64,000 nt of DNA from Mactra quadrangularis (taxonomy: Eukaryota > Mollusca > Bivalvia > Venerida > Mactridae), in the NCBI GenBank assembly GCA_025267735.1, contig CM046301.1:55385872-55449871 (forward strand), in the 5' to 3' direction. Positions within the stretch are counted from its first letter, which is position 1. Each line of letters starts with the position of its first letter. The translations under genes and the position numbers were made by a program. Shown here in pieces: positions 12,851-23,840 of this stretch. The notes under the pieces were generated by a model. That model searched no databases. It saw only the letters and a list, made by a program, of their open reading frames with translations, and was not told the DNA's origin.

Positions 12851-13003
12851 TATATCAGATGTCCTTAAGATATAGTTCTTAGATGAGCGGTCCAGTTCCT
12901 GTTGTTTTTCTTTACGATCATTCTCAACAGTATTTTTCAATCACAGTTCACCTAAGTATCGTTTCCTCGATGCATAAGTACTCGTACCCCATTCTCGACA
13001 TGC

Positions 13004-13087
13004 AACTCGCGGGTTAAGTTCAAAACGGTCGTATCGCAATATAAGAAAAGAGTGAGTTACGACCGTTTTGCGCTAAACCCGCGAGTT
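13004..13087. repeat. 84-bp hairpin (AACTCGCGGGTT stem)
   Basis: AACTCGCGGGTT...CAAAACGGTCGTA pairs with TACGACCGTTTTG...AACCCGCGAGTT around a ~25-base loop. Probably a tiny MITE. Confidence 0.7.
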
Positions 13088-14142
13088 ACTGTCGACTTTC
13101 TCACATATAAAGACATGGTGTTATACCAATCTTTGTTAACAATTAATTATCCTTTTAACCGACTATTCACTCGTTTTCCTGGAATATTAAATGCTTTAAT
13201 AACTCAATGTTAGTGACCTACTTCCTCAAAATACCTTCTTATCAATTTAAGATGCAAGAATTGTCCGTATAAGTCAGTTGATTTATTTAATTAGGCGACC
13301 ACAATTCATCTAGTTATAACATACTTAACGATTTCTTTTGAGTGGTTTGTTTTCTTGTAAGTGAGTAATGACTGCATAAAAATATATATATTTATATTTA
13401 AGGCCATGCCTAATTGGAATTCTGTTAAGCGTCAACTCAAATTTGACAAACCTAGGTACCTATTCTCAAAAACACACAAACCGAAAAGAAAACACAAGTA
13501 TTTTTACGGCAAAAACAATGCATTATACGTTATATATTTTTTTTTCAATGGAATAACATCCTCATAATATATAAAACAATGCTCTGAATCTTATATAAAA
13601 TAACTAGTTTTTTTTCACGTAAAATATACATTGTATTAATTAATGACGCGGTTATGATAAATTGTTTACGATGAATACCGTCGTTGCCAAACACAATTTT
13701 CCCTGAATTAAATTGTCGTATCGAATCCCGGAACATCGGAATTATTTAAGAAAACTTTACCTACATTTTGTTTTTTATTTTAATTGAGGACTCTAAAACC
13801 TACGCGGACGCTTAAAATTTCGATATGGCATGGCCTAATAGTATATTAGCCATAGCTCTATCCTAGAGTTTTATCATCTTTAATTAAAACGATTTACTTT
13901 GTCAGGAGGTTATTAGCGTGATTGAAACACTATTGAATATATAAATGCTAATAATTAACCTTGAAATGGGGACCAGTGAGGCAGATTGTATTTTCTGGTT
14001 CGCATTGAAGCCATTGTGTCCAGACCTCACAACCAGTAGTTTTTTTATTATTTATATCCACAACAACTGGAATCTAACCAGCTAGTCAAATTTACTGCCT
14101 GTTGACGCAGTTTGTTTTGATGGTACATGGAATAATGAACCG

Positions 14143-14527
14143 CATCGTCGGCAACCACAGTACTTTCTTCCGTTACACTCCATACGTACCGTAGGCAATT
14201 TGACTGGCAATATCTCGTTCTCATGCATAAGCATGAGGTAGGGAAGAAAAATCTTCTTTCAATGAAATCGCGTGTTACAATTAAATACTTTTCAATAACA
14301 ATTAAGTCATACTGGTTTTTTCTTACTAAAAATAGATACCAACCCACATGTTTAATTTCAAAAACTAGTTACGTAATTTTATTGGCTAGTTTTTCGCACT
14401 GTTTTTTTTGCGGAACCAATGAAACTGCCTCATTAATTATTTATGATTACGAGATTTGTCTATCCAAATGGCCCACGGTACATAGCTCAGCACAGAGGAG
14501 TAATGTATCGTGAGATAACCGACGATG
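14143..14527. mobile_element. CATCGTCGG MITE, 385-bp copy, 9-bp target duplication
   Basis: Ends CATCGTCGGCAACCACAG and GTGAGATAACCGACGATG. AATGAACCG at 14134-14142 and again at 14528-14536 is an exact 9-bp duplication. The 93-bp copy at 5561 matches both ends and lacks most of the middle. Confidence 0.87.
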
Positions 14528-14754
14528 AATGAACCGTTGACAAAGACCAAATTGTATGATGATTTTGTCATTTATTATACATAATTATAAATGACGCATG
14601 TAATAAAACACTAAGATAAAAACATGACATAAGTATTTACATAGCTGGGATAAACAAATTTATTCCCCTTTCAAAATCTTTACTTTTGTAGTGAAACCAT
14701 ATATAATCACATTTGCTTATCATAGCTTACATTAGTTAATTATGCATAATAAAC

Positions 14755-14996
14755 GGAGCCGCCTGGCTAGCTCAGTTGGTAGTACGCAAGTCTACTGATC
14801 GAGCGGTCGTGGGTTCGATTCCCGAGCGGGACATACTGTCGTGGAGCTTGGTCATGAAATTATTTCTACGGCCATCTCCCTCCTACCAATGATTTAGCCT
14901 TTCCAGGAGGAATGAGTAGGTTGACTGACCGCCGTTATATGACCTATAAATGTGTTGCTACGGCGTTAAACCTAACAAAACAAACAAACAAACAAA
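14755..14996 (+). mobile_element. SINE with target duplication
   Basis: tRNA-like head (A box TAGCTCAGTTGGTAG, B box GGGTTCGATTCCC), body 'GGAGCTTGGTCATGAAATTA' and 'TTGACTGACCGCCGTTATAT', then 'ACGGCGTTAAACC' and (ACAA)n. CATAATAAAC at 14745-14754 is repeated at 14997-15006. The body has an internal deletion compared with the 57299 copy. Confidence 0.88.
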
Positions 14997-15486
14997 CATA
15001 ATAAACATGTAACAAAATAAGGTGGCGAAACTCAAATACCCAAGAGTATTTTTCATGACGCACGCGACTAAAACATTCCGCGCAAGGTGTTATTATACCC
15101 ATAACAATTTTTTACCGGACCAACACAATCCCTGGAAAATGTTTCGATTTACCGATGGAAAGTTTAAATATATTGACTAGTGCTGTATTTCATAATGTAA
15201 TTTACTCCGGGGCGATAGAACCAACTCATTGTTTATAATACTTCATTGATTGGTCCACTAACAGCGTGCTGGTTTTCGGTTTAAATAATATATTTTAACA
15301 ATTAAGAAATTGATTAGTTTACCTGATCAAAAATGTACGGATAAAATAAGGTTTCATTCGTTTCGCACAAAATAATGAATTGTTATGTATGACGTGAAGA
15401 AGCAACAGTAAACAATACAATATAACCTACCTGTTCAACTCAATCAGTAGTTCAGCATCTGTTTGCCAATCAAGTTGTTGCTGACC

Positions 15487-16043
15487 TGAACTAGCTCAGG
15501 GTAAACTTTAGGGCCGTTAAATGTCTTGCATTCGTCGTCCGTCCACATGTATTTGTTAACACTCTAGTGTTCACGATTTTGCCTCAAAAGTAAGATCAAT
15601 TCAAACATGGATCATCTCGGATGAAAAACTAGGTCACAGGAGCTAAAACTAGAAAGCTCTTGTTATCGCCGTTCCTAAACGGCGGTATACCCAATCATCA
15701 ACATTTAAGCATTTTGCAGTCGACACCGGTTGCCTTAAACTAATCAAAACGATGCATTTGAAGTCACATGATGACGTTTTTACTCAAAGGAGTAGATGTC
15801 ATACTCGGCTTAACGGCGATTTCAAGCATTTTTGGAAATGCTAATACTTGTTAACTCTCAAATGGCTACTGTGTTTACTGTTGATCCAAATATCCTGGAC
15901 ATTGGTCTGAAAATTAATTTCGATTATTTTTAGGTCAAGTTCAAATACGGGTCACCATGGGTCAAAAACTAGATCACGCGGCGATTCAAATATATATCAA
16001 TGATGCTCAGGTGAGCGATAAAGAGCCATCATAGCCCTCTTGT
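15487..16043 (-). repeat. AGCTCA..GTGAGC-type bivalve repeat, interrupted
   Basis: Minus-strand counterpart of 48746-49182: it ends 'GCTCAGGTGAGCGATAAAGA' and 'CATCATAGCCCTCTTG'. Positions ~15668-15840 are a different dispersed repeat ('GTTGCCTTAAACTAATCAAA'), also present at 59610-59730. Confidence 0.6.
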
Positions 16044-16330
16044 TTTTGTTAGGTTTAACGCTGTGGCAACCCATTGTACACCCCATATCAAATCAATCAG
16101 TCAACCTACTCGCCTTTCCTAGAAAGGCTAAATCTATGGATTTAGCTGTTAACCAGTTACTATGTGGCTGACAACTGTCCCACATGATTAAGAAACAGTG
16201 GTAAGAAGGAGAATAGCCGTATAAATCATTTCATGACCAACCTCTACGTAAGTAATCCCCGACCGCGAACCCAAGACCTCTCGATTGGTAGACTTACGCA
16301 CTACCAACAGAGCAAGCCGCTTGGCTAGTT
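16041..16330 (-). mobile_element. SINE, minus strand
   Basis: Reverse of the family: TTAGGTTTAACGCTGTGGCA, TCAGTCAACCTACTC, GGCTAAATCTATGG, CATTTCATGACCAACCTC, and the tRNA-like head at the right (ACTACCAACAGAGCAAGCCG). It abuts the AGCTCA-type repeat on its left. Confidence 0.8.
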
Positions 16331-17665
16331 GCTGATTCAAATTCGGGACACAACCTACATACCTTCGAGGGGTTTAATAAAAAAACGTTACCACGTCAAG
16401 GATTCCTCTTATTGTTGTGGAGGAATCGTCCAGCTGATGTCCAGATGTCTAATTGTACCGCTACAAGAACACGAAAGTCACCTAACCGCCAAGTAATAGA
16501 TTAATATAAGTATGGAAAACGTAGCTTAAACCATCATATAAAACGAACCAAATAAAAACATTGTACCGACTGTTTAAACACGAAGTATGTCCAGAACTGT
16601 TTTCCGTATAATGTTACGCATGAGTTAAGAAATTAATGTAAAGTACATACATGTTTCAACAATAGTTAACAGAGCGTAAATGGTTTTTGAACATCGTTCA
16701 TATCGACAGGTACGTTTATGTTCTTTTTTGTTTTGTTTTGGGGTTTTTTTTGTGATAATTTTTCTTTATTTTAAATCGCTCTTTATTACTTTAAACGGAA
16801 TGGCAAGATGAAAAGGTAACAGCTGATTTTTGTTTACTTTTAAAGATGTGTGTGTTTTGTAAAGTTGATAAACCTCACGTGTTTGTAACGTTAATTATTG
16901 TAAAACATATACCGGAAATTAACGATGATTAACGGTGATTTACGGAAATATTCGAATTAATCAACATGTGAATGTTAAGCAACTTATAGCTTATTCAAAT
17001 GGCTTAATAATAGCATGTCAATATTTTAAGAATGATAATTTATATGTCTATGACGTGAATATATTCTTAACAACCATGATTGATTGCTGTTTAACATCGT
17101 ACTCAATATTTCCAAAACGTGTTTGATGTTCGACATTTATAGAACAATGTTTTGCATGTACTTTAATCTTAACTCGTTGATAAAAATACAAGACAAAGGT
17201 TTAATCGTTTTAAAATAAATATACGGTATCACCTCTACAGAACAACTTCGCTACATAATAACAACTTTTTAAATTTCCCTTAGGCATAATTTTAAGTGAA
17301 TTTAACTTCTGCAGAGCAAATACCTCTAAACAGCAACATACTTTAGTCCCTCCAAACAGGTGTTTTCAAGACGGGTTGAACAGTAACTGTAAAATTATAT
17401 TTTCTTTAATTTAGTAAATGTACTGAAAAAAATAATGTAGGTAATATGACCATTTTTGTACTGTTATCGTAAAATTTGAAGATGAAGTGTTTCTAAATGA
17501 TACTACAATCAATCTTGTTCCAAAGAGTTATAACTAAGGGGACCGCAACATACAGTTGATAGATTAATGCATGTTCTATTTTCAAACAATAATCGGTTTT
17601 GATTTCTGTTTTCAGTGCGTGTTTAGTATATAAAGTAAACTGATACTCCATACGTTTTTATAGCT

Positions 17666-17734
17666 CGTTTCGGATAACATGAGACATTGGTTACATAAAA
17701 TATGGTTTATATTTGTCTCAAGTTATCCTAAACG
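17666..17734. mobile_element. 69-bp mini inverted-repeat element
   Basis: CGTTTCGGATAACATGAGACA pairs with TGTCTCAAGTTATCCTAAACG. A longer relative with the same ends is at 20828-21088. Confidence 0.65.
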
Positions 17735-19744
17735 ACATAGTCACATATACAGGTCGTCCACGTAAACATTGCGTATGTAAACACAGCCAGTTTCATTACA
17801 CACCAATATTTAGGGGTGAACTAGTTTTACAATTTTATAGTAACTTTGTTTTCTCTTATTTTATGACCATATTATGATATAAAATTTATAATATGCATAA
17901 ACACTATTTAAAAGAAATGTTAACTAACAAAATGACCGTCGCCACGAGAAAAGGGCACTCGGGCATTTTTTATCGATTTTCAATTTTTTGCCTAATATTA
18001 TAGGACATGAATTATTTTGCATGTTGCACTTTATTTCACATCGATATTGCAAATAGTTTTTGAGATATAGCGGTTTAAAAGAGGGCATTTAAATGCAACG
18101 TCAACGACATATTTATCAACGACCGCTTAAAACGTAACGTCATAATAATGAAGACGACATCAAATGTAGTTTAGCTGATAACAAATGAAGTCAAATGTTT
18201 TCAATTTTAATTTTGCACTAAACACGATAATATTGAAATACATAACGATAATATTATGTAAAAAATAATTCATAACACCGTAATCAAAATTATCGTATTC
18301 TTGGATAATATGAATTTCAAACAACAGTTAATTGAATAAGTTAATTCACGAAAACAACGTAATAATATCAGTTGGTCAAATTGTCGTGTTCGAATTGTTT
18401 CTACATCCGAACACATGTTTGTGCATACTAATTACCGGTTGCCGAGAAAATATTTTTTCTAATTTTTATCCAAAATAAAGTAAATTACGAATCATGCCGG
18501 GGTGTCAAAATCAACTCGCCCGCTCGCCATGCGTGTGTTCCGACCAGTTGGGAGAGTATACCGATTTTTTAAAACAGTTAAACTCGTCGAATCGAGCGAG
18601 CAAATTCAATAGATTTATTATCTGTTATAATCAGAAAAAATCAAAATACGATGTCCTTTCATCGACCGCTTTATGTTAGGTATATATCATTTTAATACCA
18701 AGAAGTAATCTTGACTTATTACGTCACAAATTGTCATGTACGCCGGGGAGTCTATATTCTTTGCAACATTCAATTAAAATCAATATTAATCCTTTGTTTC
18801 ATGACAGAAATTGATGTGAACAATTTAAGATGTGGGTCAGAATTTTTTCACTCCTTGTATGTGTTTGATGATAGCGTAACAATGTCATAATGCAATGTTT
18901 TATTATATAACTACGGAGTCTATTTAAATTTAATTGATAGTTAGAATCAGAGAAAATTCCCTGTATTTTTTATAACAAGTATGACCTGTACATTTAGTTG
19001 CCTACTTGTTAAACAAACAAAGGCCGTTTTTGAAAGAAAATGATATCGGAGATGACAGGAATCAAATTTTCTTTGTTTCAATTTACTGATAATTGTCAAT
19101 GACCCCCTTCTCTTTATCATTTTAAGACATGTGTGAAAGCGCAAAGAAGTTTGCTATATTAATATGAATTGATGAAAACGCAATATTGTTTAGGCCTACT
19201 TAACGCGCGATCGTAGACTTCACGGTTATATTAAGAAAATCGCGCACATTTTCGGCACATGCATACTCACGAAAATCATATCACAAGTCCCCGTTTTCGT
19301 TTGTATGTACATGTATAGGGCGTTAAGTTTGACCCCGATCTGACCTTTCATATTTGCTTCAAATAATTATCTATGCATATACCGACGAAAATCAGTACCA
19401 TGCCTATTATACTCTTCGACGGCGAATGTAAAATTATAGAAGTATGTTTATGCGTTAAATTTCAACACAATCCTTACGGCCACGGTGTAATCGAGCAATA
19501 ACACTACATTCGTATACAACTTAATGAATATTACATGTGTGCATTAAAGTCAAAACGGGGTAAAACTTTACGCACAATAGCTAAAACAAATTTCAAATTA
19601 ACAAGTGTTAGTGTTGTTTCTACGACATTATATACTAGTCACATTGTCTCTATCGTTGCTTTCTACATATCCATGTTTCTATAACAATAATGTGTTATTA
19701 TAGGTTACTACAAATCGTTTCTTTATTATTGTTATTTCTTTTAC

Positions 19745-19990
19745 TGGGTTTAATGCCGTGTCAACACAATTTAGGCCATATTACGGCTTCCGGCTCAAAC
19801 AATCTAGCTTTCCTGGACCCTTGTTTGTAACAAGGCCGAAAACTTCTCCATGTATCTTATTATTGAAGAAAATTTCATATAATTGTCAAATTTTCTTGGA
19901 AGGTTATATATAACCTTCTTGGGTGGGATTCGAACCCATACCCTCGTCAGGACATGAGATTCTAAATCCCGGCGCACTACCATTGTTCAT
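19745..19990 (-). mobile_element. SINE, second body type, minus strand
   Basis: GGTTTAATGCCGTGTCAACA, ATTTAGGCCATATTACGGC, CTTTCCTGGACC, ACTTCTCCATGTATC and a tRNA-like head with B box reverse GATTCGAACCC. Same subfamily as 26698 (plus) and 36857 (minus). Confidence 0.75.
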
Positions 19991-20080
19991 TTTAACAAGG
20001 ACACTTGATTTTAATTAATTTTTATTTAATTAATTAATTAAATTATTTAAGGAAGGAGTCATTTGAGAAATCACGTGACC

Positions 20081-20487
20081 TATATGGTTCCTAACACGGC
20101 AAAAAAAAGACGACAAGATCAACAAATTTAGATGAGAAAGACAAGATAAATGACAATTATACGTGCCCGATTTTTATCAAACCTAGTGCGGTATATGCAA
20201 CAGAAAGTAGCGCTAATTCTCCCAACCCTACAATGGTTCTAGTTATTTTATATTACCTGGAGGTTTTGAACGAATTTGAGAGATTTTTAGAAGAACTTGG
20301 AGGTAATATAGAAATTTAGAACCGTTGTGAGATTGGCAGAACTATCGCTGGAAAGATAATTTTGTGCAGCTTAGACTGTACTAGGTCTGATAAAAATCGG
20401 TCAATTACTATTGTCATTTATCTAGTCTTTTCATCTTGTAAAATTTGTTTCTATGGTCGTAATTTTTGCCGTGTTAGGAACCATATA
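20081..20487. mobile_element. 407-bp palindromic element with TA-type ends
   Basis: TATATGGTTCCTAACACGGC at the left pairs with GCCGTGTTAGGAACCATATA at the right; pairing continues inward in blocks (AAGACGACAAGAT / ATCTAGTCTTTTC). Fits a TA duplication. Inserted inside the 17933-21485 element. Confidence 0.75.
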
Positions 20488-20644
20488 CTAAATGTAGATC
20501 AAGTGATTTCCCACTCTGGTTGATGTAGGACTCTGCTCGACACGTACTCCAAATAATTCGAACAACCCGTTTAATAAAGCAAAGATATGTTCACTACGAT
20601 AATGAGTAAATGAAAGAAAAATATTAAATTAAAAAAAGAGTATG

Positions 20645-20718
20645 ACTGTGTGAGGATTCGAACCCGGATCATTTGGCTCGCCAACCCACCACTCTATCCA
20701 CTGAGCTAATGACCCATT
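20645..20718 (-). repeat. tRNA-like sequence
   Basis: Minus strand: A box TTAGCTCAGTGGATAGAG, B box GGGTTCGAATCC. The anticodon stem and acceptor stem do not pair well, so this is likely a pseudo-tRNA or SINE head. Confidence 0.5.
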
Positions 20719-20827
20719 TCAACACCGATGAACAATATCTATTACATAACGATAATTATTGCTAAAAATAGCAATCAGGGGAGAGAATATCGTCGCTTAG
20801 TATTTATGTAAACATGTCAAACGTAAA

Positions 20828-21088
20828 CGAGGTTACGGATAACTTGAGACAAATGACTCAGTTTGTTTACATATTTGGGACTCAGGTATTACATAAAACA
20901 GGGAGGTCAGCTTATTTTGTGTAATGAAAGTATTAAACATGTCTTAATGCGTGGAACGTGTGTTCTCGTACTAAATTTAATACATCTAAATCACACTGAT
21001 AATAGTCGATAATTACGTGAACTAAACTTAAATCCACCTGTGTATAAAAATGGTATCGTTGTATTTTGTCTCAAGTTATCTTAAACGA
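20828..21088. mobile_element. Inverted-repeat element, GGATAACTTGAGACAAA ends
   Basis: ACGGATAACTTGAGACAAAT at the left is mirrored by TTTGTCTCAAGTTATCTTAA at the right. Long form of the mini-element at 17666. Confidence 0.65.
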
Positions 21089-23017
21089 GCTTATATCATT
21101 CAATCTAATTAACAAATATGCAATTCAATATATAAATTACAAGTGTGATGTCATTATAACTCATTTAACTGATAGTATTGCTGTAAAAATTCGTAGAACG
21201 GGATTGAAAGTTGCAAACAGTACGAAAAAAAGGCGAATATTATAATAACAATAATACAACGACTCGACGTATAAGATTTGAAAATAAATTAATATCAAGT
21301 TTGTTTTTTACTTAAGTTCAAAAATTTCGTAGAGAAAATCATATACAGCCAATACTTTATTAATATCACGCACCGAAACAAGTATGGCGACGAAAAAATC
21401 GCTGTCATTAGCCGTTGTCCTTTTCCCAAAGTTTTTGACGTTACGTCATTTATGCTCGAGTGCCCTTTTCTCATAACCGCGGTCAAATGGTATGTTTAAA
21501 TCAGTAAAGTGCTGTTCATATATCAGCTTATTCAACTATTCAGTGGGCAAGTCGATTGTTTAAAGTACAAAAACAAGCATGACCTAGAAAACGACATATA
21601 CTGTATACTATTTTATGAACTTTAAGCAAACGAGTATATATTCAAGTTTCAGTCATGCATAAAAAAATACAATAAATCACCAACCAACCGCTTGTCTTTA
21701 TGCCTGTAATTACGCTCAGAAATAACTCATTAATTTTCCACTTACATTATTTTATCATTAAGTGACTGAATGTCCAGCATGTTAATATTCATAATGGGTC
21801 AAAATGATCATTTGTCTTATCTCAAAGATTTATGGACTAAAATTATAATAGACACTATAAATATTTTATTTTTACATGGGGTTTCCCCATGTTTAGTAGT
21901 GGACTGTGGCAAGTCCACATCAAAATGTGTCGCGGACGATTACATTCGGTTGTGTGCGCGCAAATAAAGGGATAATTACCACTGCAATTAATATAGTCCG
22001 CATTACGCGTTAACAAGCAGACGATAAGAAGCACGTGTATATCTCATCTAGTTTATGTAACGTAAGGGTCCCTTATATCGCTTGTATATGAGTTGTATAC
22101 AGCCATACAGTATATTCTACCAAAACCCCATGTCTGACAGCGCTATCGGCGCTTTGATTATTTTTGTCATGGTATAAAATGTTAGAACGAGTTTAGGTGC
22201 ATTTTATTACGAATGCGTATACATGTATATGATACATAACGTATACATAATACATAATGATGTTTTCAAGTATACTAATTTCTAAAATGTCATCATTTGC
22301 AAGCTTCTTGTAACAACTGACTTTATAACTCCTTGTATATTGCTCGGTATCACTGAACTCACTGCCAGAACATTCAGAGTTTATGTGACAATTGTTCATT
22401 TAATTATATATATGAACAAAAATCAGCGACCAACAGGCCCGTGTTCTATTTTTTTAACTTGTTTACCTAGATCACGTGACTATAGACCCTGAAATTGTTC
22501 TAGATTATTCTTGCAATAGAGCTGTGAGAATATAATTGTGTGTAACCATGTTCTTGAATATCAATAAATATCTGTTGATCAATACTTATACACATTTCTT
22601 CGGGAAATTAAAGTTAGAAAGCAAACAACATTTTATCAGTGACCAATCAATAATTTTATCAAGAATGCATCTGATCAGAGATGATGATCGATTTTCTCAA
22701 CCCATTTTGTATCCTACGCATTAGTGCATGAAATTATTTAATGTCAAGTTTTAAGTCTTTTTTCTAATATACGAGTACATTCAGCTTGCAAATAGCACCA
22801 ATTAGCTACGTGTATGTATTCTATTCATGTTGATTATCAATATAGATAATAATTCATTTTTAAAAATCGGCTCCTGACAGTGTCAATATCAATGATTTAA
22901 ATCATGAGTATTAATTTAGTATATAATTTACACTATATAATTAGACATGTATATCAATGTCAACGTTTATTCTATATTATATTAATTATTTTCTTATCAA
23001 TGTTTATAATTTGACGT

Positions 23018-23044
23018 TTCTTGACACCATCTAAGTGTCAAGAA
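23018..23044. repeat. Perfect 10-bp-stem hairpin upstream of the HHIP-like gene
   Basis: TTCTTGACAC, a 7-base loop, GTGTCAAGAA. It lies 290 bases upstream of the start codon; role unknown. Confidence 0.6.
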
Positions 23045-23333
23045 GGCTAGTTTTATTATTCAGAGCCTGTGGCTTAGACACACAATGCATGAATATTCGG
23101 AGTTGTTCTGCTCTCTTCATTGAATATTCTACAATTTCAGGGTCTAATTAAATCACAGCTACGTGTAACCGAGTTGGAAAGAATCTCAGCTGACGTAAAG
23201 ATATCGTTTATTGCCACGAGACAAAGAACTGAGAAATTATATCTCATATTATGTGATATTATTGTCCTTCACATATGTGATTATTAACCGAAGATCGATA
23301 ACTCTGATCTAATTTGAACTTGTAAATGACATC

Positions 23334-23840
23334 ATGGGAACATTTTGGAATTTTTACCATTTTACGAGTGCGTTATTCTTAGTACTATTTCTACGGACTA
23401 AATTGACATTTTCTTCGAATGTTAGTGGAAATGCCACGTGCTTCTGTCTGGTTGAAGAGCTGTCTGACTTACGTAACCCGGTTCATGTTAAAGCAACTAG
23501 TATTGACAGTGAGGAAGTTTACCTCATAGCCGAACAGATTGGAATGATCTGGACATACAGACCCAAGCTCAAGAGCAAGAAATTAGAATCGTATTTAAAT
23601 GTGACAGATTTAGTTTCCAGTGAATCTAAACCAATGGACGAGTATGGATTATTAGGCTTCGCTCTACATCCTAATTTTACAACAAATATGAAGATATACT
23701 TGTATACAATACGAGTGTTGTCTGATGGCGACGTGAAGAAACATTATGCTGTTATAAGTGAGATCACTGGTGACAAACTTCAGGAAGAGAAAATACTTCT
23801 TGTCATAGAACAACCAGGAACTAAAAGAAATGGCGGTCAG
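23334..23840 (+). CDS. HHIP-like exon 1
   Basis: Start ATG at 23334; 169 codons, ending in phase 0 at GGTCAG/GTATGT. It encodes the signal peptide, the first Cys pair (36 and 38) and propeller blades up to 'NGGQ'. The open frame runs on into intron 1 (to 24122), but homology stops exactly at the donor. No upstream in-frame exon with an FRI domain was seen. Confidence 0.9.

Larger units (their letters stand above)
17933..21485. mobile_element. 3.5-kb inverted-terminal element, nested with other repeats
   Basis: TGACCG...GAGAAAAGGGCACTCG (17933-17970) is mirrored by CGAGTGCCCTTTTCTC...CGGTCA (21455-21485). Target duplication unresolved. No transposase seen. It contains a SINE (19745), a palindromic element (20081), a tRNA-like sequence (20645) and a TIR unit (20828). 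Confidence 0.6.
11685..23333. other. Intergenic region between divergent globin and HHIP-like genes
   Basis: No coding sequence recognised. It holds the repeats listed separately: 12640-12850 dispersed repeat, hairpin 13004-13087, MITE 14143, SINEs 14755 and 16041, an AGCTCA-type repeat 15487-16043, small TIR units at 17666, and a 3.5-kb TIR element 17933-21485. Promoters of both genes should be at its two ends, but no motif can be assigned. Confidence 0.6.

Noticed and set aside
14755..14830. tRNA gene (A and B boxes present)
   Set aside because: It is the head of a SINE with an (ACAA)n tail and target duplication; the same applies at 10155, 16041, 30576, 53224 and 57299. At 20645 and 2099 the cloverleaf does not pair.
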